This document shows, piece by piece, positions 1-6,310 of a stretch of 10,497 nucleotides of DNA. The stretch's first letter is position 1. Each line of letters begins with the position of its first letter. Below the pieces are notes generated by a model. The model did no database searches. It was not told the origin of the DNA and worked only from the letters and a program-made list of their open reading frames with translations. Source of the DNA: Clostridia bacterium (GTDB lineage: Bacteria > Bacillota_A > Clostridia > Christensenellales > Aristaeellaceae); NCBI GenBank assembly GCA_900754775.1, contig CAAEDZ010000001.1, forward strand, positions 1 to 10,497, read 5' to 3'. Position numbers and translations under genes: made by a program.

Positions 1-659
1 ACCAGTACGGCGAAAGCACCATTTTGAGCCTCTATCTGGATACCGCTGACAGCCTGCTCATCCGGCGCAGCCTGGAAAAGCCCGTTTATAAAGAGAAGCT
101 GCGTCTGCGCAGCTATGGGGTGCCGGGCGACGGCGACAACGTGTTTCTGGAAATGAAGAAAAAGGTGCAGGGTGTGGTGTATAAACGCCGCATCTGCCTG
201 CCGCTGGCGCGCGCGATGGACTGCCTGGCGCGGGAATCCATCCCCGCCGCCGGCGGGCAGATCGGACGGGAGATCGCCTACATGCTGCGCCGCTACCGGC
301 TACGGCCCGCCGTGCTTCTGGCCTATGACCGCACCGCCTACACGGAGCTGGAGCCCAGCCCGAATCAGCTGCGCATCACCATCGACCGCGATATCCGCAG
401 CCGGCAGACGGATCTGGACCTGCGCCTGGGGGCGGCGGGAGAATCGCTGCTCGCGCACGGCATGCGTCTGATGGAAATCAAGACCGCGCACGCCATCCCG
501 TTGTGGCTGTGCGCTGCGCTGGATCAAAACGAGATCCGTCCCACATCGTTTTCCAAATACGGCCGCGTGTATGAGGCCCGCATGCGCGCGGGGCAGGCCC
601 GCGCCATGCGCCCCGCCGCCGTGAAAGGAGGTGTTTGCGATGCTGTCTGCCATGTTTGA
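1..659 (+). CDS. VTC domain polyphosphate polymerase-like protein (5' partial)
   Basis: The reading frame is open from the first full codon at position 3, so the gene starts before the window; a TTG at 24 falls inside a conserved strand and is not the start. The protein matches the VTC domain, the catalytic fold of yeast Vtc4, which makes polyphosphate from nucleoside triphosphates inside a tunnel lined with basic residues. Numbering from the first full codon, the visible motifs are SLYLDT (9-14), KLRLRSYG (32-39, the K-R-R triphosphate ligands), FLEMKKK (48-54), YKRR (60-63), RITIDRDIR, MEIKTAHAIPLW (E158 likely binds metal, K160) and SFSKYG (K185). All the expected tunnel residues are present, so it is probably active. 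Perhaps 30-40 N-terminal residues are missing. The stop overlaps the DUF4956 gene by 20 nt, which implies co-translation. The family call is firm. The product and cellular role of bacterial members are little studied. Confidence 0.9.
   Translation, partial: QYGESTILSLYLDTADSLLIRRSLEKPVYKEKLRLRSYGVPGDGDNVFLEMKKKVQGVVYKRRICLPLARAMDCLARESIPAAGGQIGREIAYMLRRYRLRPAVLLAYDRTAYTELEPSPNQLRITIDRDIRSRQTDLDLRLGAAGESLLAHGMRLMEIKTAHAIPLWLCAALDQNEIRPTSFSKYGRVYEARMRAGQARAMRPAAVKGGVCDAVCHV
624..631 (+). promoter_or_regulatory. Ribosome binding site that fixes the DUF4956 start
   Basis: AAAGGAGG lies 8 nt before ATG 640 and inside the end of the VTC gene. An in-frame GTG at 631 overlaps this site, so it cannot be the start; ATG 640 is chosen instead. 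Confidence 0.85.
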
Positions 660-1302
660 CGTCAATCAGGGCCTGTCCATCGGCAGCATGCTGGTGCTGA
701 TGCTCTGCGCCGCCGCCTGCGGCCTGCTCATCGCCATCACCGCCATGCTTACGGGCCAGTGCAGCAAGGGATTTGCCGCCTCGCTGGTCACGCTGCCCGT
801 GGTGGTGCAGGCCGTCATCCTCATGGTCAACGGAAATGTCGGCACGGGTGTGGCGGTGCTGGGCGCATTCAGCCTGGTGCGCTTCCGCTCCGTGCCCGGC
901 TCCTCGCGCGATATCACGCTCATCTTTCTGGCCATGGGGACCGGCCTGGCCACCAGCATGGCCTATACGGGGTATGCGCTGCTGCTCACGGCAGTGGTGT
1001 GCGCGCTGCTTCTGGCCCTGCACTTTATCCATCCTTTTTCCCAGCCGCTTCTGCTGCGCGTGACCATTCCCGAGGATCTGGACTACACCGGCGTGTTTGA
1101 CGACCTGTTTGCCGCCCACACGCGCCGCTGGCGGCTGGAGGGGGTCAAGACCACCGGTATGGGCAGCCTCTTTGAGCTGCGCTACACGGTTGTCCTCAAG
1201 GACCCCAAACAGGAAAAAGCCTTTCTGGATGAACTGCGCTGCCGCAACGGAAACCTCACCCTGTCTCTCACGCGCAACGCGCCCGTCCACGAAGAGCTGT
1301 GA
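640..1302 (+). CDS. DUF4956 domain membrane protein
   Basis: This 220-residue protein starts at ATG 640, 8 nt after AAAGGAGG. It has four likely membrane segments (about residues 14-37, 45-63, 92-110 and 112-133). Between the second and third lies the family hallmark, NGNVGTGVAVLGAFSLVRFR (64-83) followed by SVPG. The C-terminal part, from about residue 140, is soluble and alternates strands and helices (RVTIPEDL, FELRYTVVLKD). DUF4956 proteins have no established biochemical function. They commonly sit beside VTC-domain proteins and beside CotH-type or Cthe_2159-type surface proteins, as here. The start overlaps the VTC gene and the stop lies 17 nt before the next ATG, so the three are almost certainly one transcript. 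A role as membrane partner of the VTC enzyme, for example in moving or anchoring its product, is only inference from this context. Confidence 0.88.
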   Translation: MLSAMFDVNQGLSIGSMLVLMLCAAACGLLIAITAMLTGQCSKGFAASLVTLPVVVQAVILMVNGNVGTGVAVLGAFSLVRFRSVPGSSRDITLIFLAMGTGLATSMAYTGYALLLTAVVCALLLALHFIHPFSQPLLLRVTIPEDLDYTGVFDDLFAAHTRRWRLEGVKTTGMGSLFELRYTVVLKDPKQEKAFLDELRCRNGNLTLSLTRNAPVHEEL

Positions 1303-1303
1303 C

Positions 1304-1310
1304 AAGGAGG
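1304..1310 (+). promoter_or_regulatory. Ribosome binding site for the beta-helix protein
   Basis: AAGGAGG directly follows the DUF4956 stop (1300-1302) and lies 9 nt before ATG 1320. It rules out an in-frame GTG at 1299, which is upstream of the site, and makes MKRFF the N-terminus, which gives a clean signal peptide. Confidence 0.85.
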
Positions 1311-1319
1311 CCTTTTCCC

Positions 1320-3053
1320 ATGAAACGTTTCTTTTCTGTTCTCTGCACGCTTCTCCTGTGCATTCCCGCGTTTTTCGCCGTCATGGCCGAGACGGCGGAT
1401 GACCTGTTCAGCGACAAGGACCTTACCCTCGCCGATCCCTCCGAGGCCGTTGACATCGTCCTGACCGAAGGCGGCGTAGACATCACCGAGCCGGGTGTCT
1501 ACCGCCTGAGCGGCCAGGTAGCGGACGGCAGCATCCGGGTGGCGCCGGCCACGGAGGGCGACGTATGGCTCCTGCTGGACGGCGTGAGCGTCCACAACGA
1601 GGATGGGGCGGCGCTGACCTCCGACGGCTGCGACAAGCTGATTCTGACCCTGGCGGAGGGCAGCGTCAATTCCCTCACGCAGGGTTCGGCCACGCCCGCC
1701 GAGGAGGATAACGACGCGGCCATCTATGTGCGCGACGACCTGACCATCAACGGGACCGGCGCGCTCACCATCGAAAGCGCCTGGCTGGACGGGATCAACT
1801 GCCGCGATTCGCTGCGCATCGTGAGCGGAGACATCACCGTAAGCGCCGTGGATGACGGCCTGGTCGGCAAGGACGAGGTCACCATCGGCGGCGGGACCAT
1901 CACCATCAGCGCCCAGACCGGAGACGGCATCAAGGCCACCAACGCCGAGGATGCGGACCGTGGCTTTGTCGCCATCGCGGGCGGCACGCTCACCATTACC
2001 ACCGGCGAGGGCAGCGCGTCCGTGAGCCAGACGGCTTCCGACGGCTGGGGCAGCCGGGGCGGCTGGGAGCAGCAGGCCGAGGAGGATACGCCCAGCCAGA
2101 AGGGCGTGAAGGCCGAAACCACGCTGACCCTCTCCGGCGGCACCCTCTCCATCGACAGCGTGGATGACGCGCTGCACGCGGTGGATGTGACTGTTTCCGG
2201 CGGCGAGATGATCCTTGCCACCGGCGACGACGGCGTGCATGCCGACAACGCGCTGACCGTCTCCGGCGGGACCATCACCGTGACCCGTTCCTACGAAGGA
2301 TTGGAGGGCACCGACGTGACCCTCTCCGGCGGCGAAATCAGCATCACCGCCAGCGATGACGGCATCAACGGGGCAGGCGGGGATTCCGCCGCCACCTCCG
2401 ACGAGGGCGCCTTCGGGGCATCGGGCCGGTTTGGCCGCGACCGCTTTGCCTCCTCCACGGGCACCGTGCGCATCAGCGGCGGCGTGATCTCTGTCTCCGC
2501 CTCCGGTGACGGCGTGGATGTCAACGGCGATCTGGAAATGACCGGCGGCGAGCTGTATGTCAACGGCCCCGAAAGCGGCGGCGACGGTGCGCTGGATTAC
2601 GATGGCTCCTTCACCCTGACCGGCGGCACGGTGGTCGCCGTGGGCTCCGCCGGTATGGCCCAGGGTGTGAGCGACCCCTCCATCCCCGGTACGGTGATGA
2701 ACGCGTCCGGCTCCGGCGTCCTGGAGGTGCTTGACAGTGCCGGAGATGTGCTGATCCACTTTGAGACGCTGCATGCCTATAGCCACGCGGTTCTCTATTC
2801 CGACCGCTTTACGGACGGCGAAACCTATACCGTGACCATGGGCGGCAACAGCCAGTCCGTGCAGATGACCACCGATTCCACCGGCGGCATGGGCTTCGGC
2901 GGCGGCCGGGGCGGATTTGGCGGCGGCCGGAGAGAAACGCCCGAAGCAATGCCGGAAGGCGGAAGCGGGGAGCGCCCCGCAAGGGAGCCCGGCACGGCGC
3001 CCGAAAGCGCGCCTCCCGAAGGGGAGAGCGGGTCCGGAGAAGAAAAGCTGTAA
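1320..3053 (+). CDS. Secreted Cthe_2159-type carbohydrate-binding beta-helix protein
   Basis: This 577-residue protein starts at ATG 1320, 9 nt after AAGGAGG. Residues 1-23 form a signal peptide (MKRFF, then a hydrophobic core ending VMA before Glu24), so it is exported. The body is a long array of short strands punctuated by turns of the form SGGxxxIxxxxDGI. Examples are DDGLVGKDEVTIGGGTITIS, GDGIKATNAEDADRG, DDALHAVDVTVSGGE, DDGVHADNALTVSGGTITVT, YEGLEGTDVTLSGG and GDGVDVNGDLEMTGGE. This is the right-handed parallel beta-helix of the Clostridium thermocellum Cthe_2159 family, described as binding cellulose and polygalacturonate, with calcium sites. The many DDG/GDG turns fit calcium binding. 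The C-terminus changes to a glycine-arginine stretch (GFGGGRGGFGGGRR) and then a Pro/Glu/Ser-rich tail ending EKL; there is no LPXTG signal. It is the last gene of the operon, before the terminator at 3060. The ligand in this organism is unknown. Confidence 0.85.
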   Translation: MKRFFSVLCTLLLCIPAFFAVMAETADDLFSDKDLTLADPSEAVDIVLTEGGVDITEPGVYRLSGQVADGSIRVAPATEGDVWLLLDGVSVHNEDGAALTSDGCDKLILTLAEGSVNSLTQGSATPAEEDNDAAIYVRDDLTINGTGALTIESAWLDGINCRDSLRIVSGDITVSAVDDGLVGKDEVTIGGGTITISAQTGDGIKATNAEDADRGFVAIAGGTLTITTGEGSASVSQTASDGWGSRGGWEQQAEEDTPSQKGVKAETTLTLSGGTLSIDSVDDALHAVDVTVSGGEMILATGDDGVHADNALTVSGGTITVTRSYEGLEGTDVTLSGGEISITASDDGINGAGGDSAATSDEGAFGASGRFGRDRFASSTGTVRISGGVISVSASGDGVDVNGDLEMTGGELYVNGPESGGDGALDYDGSFTLTGGTVVAVGSAGMAQGVSDPSIPGTVMNASGSGVLEVLDSAGDVLIHFETLHAYSHAVLYSDRFTDGETYTVTMGGNSQSVQMTTDSTGGMGFGGGRGGFGGGRRETPEAMPEGGSGERPAREPGTAPESAPPEGESGSGEEKL

Positions 3054-3059
3054 CCCTTC

Positions 3060-3095
3060 AAACGCCCGGCGGCGAAATGACCGCCGGGCGTTTTT
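3060..3095 (+). terminator. Intrinsic terminator after the VTC operon
   Basis: A perfect 13-bp stem (AAACGCCCGGCGG, 3060-3072, pairing with CCGCCGGGCGTTT, 3081-3093) closes an 8-nt loop and runs directly into TTTTT. It starts 7 nt after the beta-helix gene's stop codon. It is the cleanest Rho-independent terminator in the window and separates the first operon from the YhhN promoter. Confidence 0.93.
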
Positions 3096-3127
3096 GCTTT
3101 GCCCCGTTTTTCCTCCGACAGGCAGAA

Positions 3128-3156
3128 TTGACACTCCGCCGGAAAAAGCGTATGAT
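3128..3156 (+). promoter_or_regulatory. Sigma-A promoter for the YhhN-AEC pair
   Basis: A perfect -35 box TTGACA (3128-3133) is followed by a 17-nt spacer and the -10 box TATGAT (3151-3156), one mismatch from consensus. It lies just after the terminator at 3060-3095 and about 50 nt before ATG 3210, in a locally AT-richer patch. This is a strong housekeeping-type promoter. No operator-like inverted repeat was seen around it. Confidence 0.85.
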
Positions 3157-3209
3157 AGAAGAAAGACAAAACGAATCAAGCGGCGCCCCAGGCGCTGCGG
3201 GAGGCGGGG

Positions 3210-3866
3210 ATGGCCTATCTTCTGCTATATATCGCCCTGACGTGGCTGGTGCTGATGCCGGCGCGTTTCCGCGCCATGGCCAAGGGATACCGCAAAGCCT
3301 CGCTCGCGCTCAAGGCCCTGCCCACGGCGCTGGCCGCGGCGTTTGCGGCGGCGGGTTATTTCTCCGCGGAGGTGCGGGACCTCTATGGCCTGATGATCTT
3401 CATCGGTCTGTGCGTATGCACGCTTGCGGATGTTGCGCTGGATGTGCGCTTTGAAGTGGGCGGCGCGCTGTTTTTCACGGGGCATGTGGTCTATGTGGCC
3501 GCGCTCAGCCAGTACCGGGTGCTGAGCTGGTGGTGCCTGACGGTATTCGTGGTCGCGCTGGCAGGGCTGTGGTGCTTTGCGCTGCGCTACCGCCGGCACT
3601 TTCCCAAGCCGCATCTGCTGGCGGGCGTTATGATCTATGTCGTCGCGCTGGCCGCGCTGCTGGCCTTCAGCCTGCCGCTGCCCCTGCTGGCTCCCTCGGC
3701 CCGTTCCACGCTGGCGGCGCTGGGGGCCGTGACGTTCGTCGTTTCGGACATGACGCTCTGTCATAACCTGCTGCTCAAGCGCCCCAGCTCCTGTCATTTC
3801 GTGAGTCTGGGCATCTATTACATGGCACAGCTTTTGCTGGCCCTGAGCGCCTTTCCCCCGCCCTGA
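3210..3866 (+). CDS. YhhN family (lysoplasmalogenase-type) membrane protein
   Basis: This 218-residue integral membrane protein starts at ATG 3210, 5 nt after GGGAGG (3199-3204). About eight hydrophobic segments span nearly its whole length, as in E. coli YhhN and animal TMEM86. The two family signature blocks are visible. The first is GLCVCTLADVALD (66-78), followed by FFTGHVVY (88-95). The second is FVVSDMTL (176-183), with IYYMAQLLLAL near the C-terminus. The paired acidic residues D74 and D180 and H92 are the conserved polar groups expected for catalysis. TMEM86A/B hydrolyse the vinyl-ether bond of lysoplasmalogens. Bacterial members are named by homology, and anaerobic Clostridia do make plasmalogens, so a role in ether-lipid turnover is plausible but not shown. 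It shares a promoter with the AEC permease 27 nt downstream. Confidence 0.82.
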   Translation: MAYLLLYIALTWLVLMPARFRAMAKGYRKASLALKALPTALAAAFAAAGYFSAEVRDLYGLMIFIGLCVCTLADVALDVRFEVGGALFFTGHVVYVAALSQYRVLSWWCLTVFVVALAGLWCFALRYRRHFPKPHLLAGVMIYVVALAALLAFSLPLPLLAPSARSTLAALGAVTFVVSDMTLCHNLLLKRPSSCHFVSLGIYYMAQLLLALSAFPPP

Positions 3867-3893
3867 TCCCCAACGGGAGGTGAACCCCGCCCC

Positions 3894-4835
3894 ATGGATG
3901 ACCTTCTCTTCTCGCTCAACACCGTCTTTCCCCTGCTGGTCATGATGGCCGTGGGCTTCACGGCACGCCGCGTGGGTGTGATCGGCGAATCCGCCGCACG
4001 GCAGATCAACGCCTGTGTATTCAAAATTTTTCTGCCGCTGCTTCTGTGCTTCAACATCGTGGACACGCAGCTGGGCGCGTCAACGGACGTGCGCACGCTG
4101 CTCTACGCGTTCGTGACCACGCTTTTATGCTTTGGCACGCTGTTTCTCATCACGCCGCGCCTGTGCCGCGACCGCGCCTCCTGCGGTGTGCTGATTCAGG
4201 GCATTGCGCGCAGCAATTATGCCATTTTCGGCATTCCGCTGGTCATGATGATGTACCCCGAGGGGGATACCTCCATCGCGGTGCTCATGGTGGCGGTGGT
4301 GGTGCCGGTGTTCAACGTGCTTTCCACCATAGCGCTGATGATCTTTGGCGGTGAAAAAAGCTCGCCCTGGCGCATTGTAAAGGGCGTATTGCTCAATCCG
4401 CTCATTCTGGGCACGCTGGCGGGATTTCTGCTCTGGTATTTCCGGATTCCCATCCCCACCCTCATTGAAACGCCGCTTCGCAGCCTGGGTTCCGTCGCCA
4501 CGCCGCTGGCGCTGTTCACGCTGGGAGCGTCGCTGGACTTCGGCAAGGCGCGCGCCAATAGCCGGCTGCTCGTCATCGGTGTGGCGGGGCGGCTGGTCGT
4601 GGTTCCGCTGATCTTTTTGAGCCTGGCGGTGGCGCTGGGCATCCGCGATGTGTCGCTGGCCGCGCTGATCGCCGTGTACGCCTCGCCCACCTCGGTTTCC
4701 AGCTTTCCCATGGCGCAGCAGATGGGCGGCAATGGCGATCTGGCGGGTGGACAGGTGGTGTTTACCACGGTATTTTCTATCCTGACTGTGTTTTTGTGGG
4801 TGTTTGCGCTCAAGAGTCTGGGCTTTCTGGCCTAA
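3894..4835 (+). CDS. AEC family transporter (auxin efflux carrier-type permease)
   Basis: This 313-residue membrane protein starts at ATG 3894, 10 nt after GGAGGTGA (3876-3883). It has about ten membrane helices in two halves joined by a short polar loop near FGGEKSSPWR. Typical AEC motifs are seen: ARSNYAIFGIPL (about residue 105) in the first half, and YASPTSVSSFPMAQQMGG with LAGGQVVFTTVFS in the second. The second block holds the broken-helix substrate site typical of this bile/arsenite/riboflavin transporter (BART)-like fold. Bacterial AEC proteins export or import organic anions such as malate or malonate; the substrate cannot be read from the sequence. It follows the YhhN gene by 27 nt and probably uses its promoter. 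The region after it is AT-rich (GGATTTTTT near 4848), but I found no convincing terminator stem. Confidence 0.9.
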   Translation: MDDLLFSLNTVFPLLVMMAVGFTARRVGVIGESAARQINACVFKIFLPLLLCFNIVDTQLGASTDVRTLLYAFVTTLLCFGTLFLITPRLCRDRASCGVLIQGIARSNYAIFGIPLVMMMYPEGDTSIAVLMVAVVVPVFNVLSTIALMIFGGEKSSPWRIVKGVLLNPLILGTLAGFLLWYFRIPIPTLIETPLRSLGSVATPLALFTLGASLDFGKARANSRLLVIGVAGRLVVVPLIFLSLAVALGIRDVSLAALIAVYASPTSVSSFPMAQQMGGNGDLAGGQVVFTTVFSILTVFLWVFALKSLGFLA

Positions 4836-4889
4836 AGTGAACCAGCCGGATTTTTTCCGTATTTTTCGCTTTCTCCCCGCTCCTGCTCG

Positions 4890-4917
4890 TTGTTTTTAAG
4901 GGCCGGTATGCTATAAT
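4890..4917 (+). promoter_or_regulatory. Extended -10 promoter for aroA-aroC-rlmD
   Basis: TTGTTT (4890-4895), a 16-nt spacer and a perfect TATAAT (4912-4917) preceded by TG at 4909-4910 make an extended -10 promoter. Transcription would start near 4924-4927, leaving an untranslated leader of about 50-55 nt before ATG 4979. The 143-nt gap 4836-4978 holds this promoter and T-rich DNA. I saw no riboswitch, T-box or attenuator hairpin in the short leader. Confidence 0.83.
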
Positions 4918-4978
4918 AAAAACCGTATGATTCTGCGATTTGCCCTGATCTTTTCTGCCGGTTAAAGGGGAGTTTTTC

Positions 4979-6310
4979 ATGTCATCCATCACCTTTTATC
5001 CCGCGCGCCTCAGCGGGAGCGCGGCGGTTCCCCCTGCCAAGAGCGAGGCGCACCGGGCGCTGCTCCTGGCTGCCCTGGGGCGCGGCGAATGCCGCCTGAA
5101 CGGCTTTTCCGCACCGCTTTGCGACGATACCCTGGCCATGATCGACGGCGTGCGCGCCCTGGGCGGTGAAGTGCGCCTGGAGGATGGCGCGCTGATTGTG
5201 ACGCCCGCGCCGCCGCCCGGCAGGCCCGTCACAGACGCGCCTGCGGCAGAGTGCCATGTGCATGCCTGTGCCGCCGCCCTGCGCATGCTGATTCCCGCGT
5301 TTCTCACGCGGGGACAGGCAGTGCGCTTTCTGATGGAACCCGCGCTGTTCCGCCGGCCTCTGGACGCCTTTGAGCCGCTGGTCCGGCAGGCCGGAGGCCG
5401 CATGACGCGCACGCCCGCCGGACCGGACGGGTTTGCGGTGGTGGAGGTAAGCGGCTTTCTGCCCGCGGGACGCTACGAGGTGGACGGTTCCCGTTCCAGC
5501 CAGTTTGCCTCCGGCCTGCTGATCGCGCTGGCCCATGCCGTCACCCCGGACGGCGCGCCCGCGCCCGCCGCGCTCACTGTCACCGGCCCCATCGTCAGCC
5601 GGCCCTATCTGGATATGACGCTTCGCCTGATGGAGCGCTTCGGGATTTCCTTCACGGAGCGGGAGGAAGGCGTATTCGGCCTATCGCCCGCCTGCGCGCC
5701 CGCGCCGGAAAGCATCGCTGTATCGGGCGACTGGTCCCAGGCGGCGGTGCTTCTGTGCGTGGACGCCATGGGCGGCGGCGTGATGCTGCCCAACCTGCGC
5801 CGCGACGGCCTGCAGGGCGACGCGCGCATCGTGGATGTGCTGGAGGAGATGGGCCTGCGCATCCGTCAGACGCGCGGCGAGTGGTATGCCGCCAGCCCGT
5901 CGCACGCAGGGCTGATGCCCGCCCGCATCGACTGCTCCGACATTCCCGATCTTGCGCCCATTCTGGCGCTGACCTGCACTCAGGCGCGCGGCGTCTCCAC
6001 CCTGACGGGTGTCAGCCGACTGCGCCTGAAGGAGTGCGACCGGCTGCTGGCCACGCAGGAGCTGCTGGCCCGGCTGGGCGCGAAAACCGATGTCAGCCCC
6101 GACGGCGACACGCTCACCGTCACCGGTCCCGTGCGCCTGCGCGGCGGCTTCACCGCCGATGCACGCGGGGACCACCGCATGGTGATGCTGCTGGCCGCCG
6201 CCGCGCTGATTGCCGACGGCCCCATCACGGTGACGGGCGCGGAGTGCATCTCCAAATCCTGGCCCGGTTTTGTGGATACCTACTCTCAGTTGGGAGGGAT
6301 CGCCAGATGA
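4979..6310 (+). CDS. aroA: 3-phosphoshikimate 1-carboxyvinyltransferase (EPSP synthase)
   Basis: This cytoplasmic enzyme joins shikimate 3-phosphate and phosphoenolpyruvate (PEP), the penultimate step to chorismate. The 443-residue length fits the family. ATG 4979 follows AAAGGGGAG (4964-4972) by 6 nt. Expected residues, in order: PPAKSEAHR (K21, S22, R26), RRP (R126, PEP arginine), SRSSQF (S173, S174, Q175, shikimate 3-phosphate site), GDWSQAA (250-256), DIPD (D324, the base), RLKECDR (K351, E352, R355), GDHRM (H399, R400) and SKSWPGF (K426). The enzyme should therefore be active. The oddity is residues 95-103, HACAAALRM. Most homologues have a Gly-Ser/Thr loop here (NAGTAMRP in E. coli, ESGSTLRF in many clostridia). 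Anchoring on the conserved Arg (R102) puts alanine at the Gly96 and Thr97 equivalents. The stop overlaps the aroC start (ATGA). Confidence 0.96.
   Translation: MSSITFYPARLSGSAAVPPAKSEAHRALLLAALGRGECRLNGFSAPLCDDTLAMIDGVRALGGEVRLEDGALIVTPAPPPGRPVTDAPAAECHVHACAAALRMLIPAFLTRGQAVRFLMEPALFRRPLDAFEPLVRQAGGRMTRTPAGPDGFAVVEVSGFLPAGRYEVDGSRSSQFASGLLIALAHAVTPDGAPAPAALTVTGPIVSRPYLDMTLRLMERFGISFTEREEGVFGLSPACAPAPESIAVSGDWSQAAVLLCVDAMGGGVMLPNLRRDGLQGDARIVDVLEEMGLRIRQTRGEWYAASPSHAGLMPARIDCSDIPDLAPILALTCTQARGVSTLTGVSRLRLKECDRLLATQELLARLGAKTDVSPDGDTLTVTGPVRLRGGFTADARGDHRMVMLLAAAALIADGPITVTGAECISKSWPGFVDTYSQLGGIAR

Noticed and set aside
24..26. TTG as a possible start of the VTC gene
   Set aside because: The preceding codons (QYGESTI) belong to the conserved first strand before SLYLDT, so the true start lies upstream of the window.
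1820..2560. Repeated SGG/DDG-coding units as a DNA tandem repeat
   Set aside because: The repetition is at the protein level (beta-helix rungs). The DNA of the units differs, so it is not a nucleotide repeat or CRISPR-like array.
1182..3179. Long minus-strand open frame (665 codons) opposite the beta-helix gene
   Set aside because: It is a shadow of high-GC coding sequence on the plus strand. It is low-complexity, shows no domain motif and would overlap a clear operon and terminator.
4836..4880. Possible terminator after the AEC gene
   Set aside because: T-rich runs are present, but only a 4-bp CTGG/CCAG pairing could be found before them, which is too weak to call.
4810..4992. Minus-strand 60-codon frame covering the aroA promoter region
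   Set aside because: It overlaps the AEC 3' end, the promoter and the aroA start. It has no ribosome binding site and no recognisable features.
5755..6306. Upstream extension of the aroC frame inside aroA
   Set aside because: The frame is open only because of GC bias. The ATG at 6307 in the ATGA overlap gives the normal chorismate synthase N-terminus.
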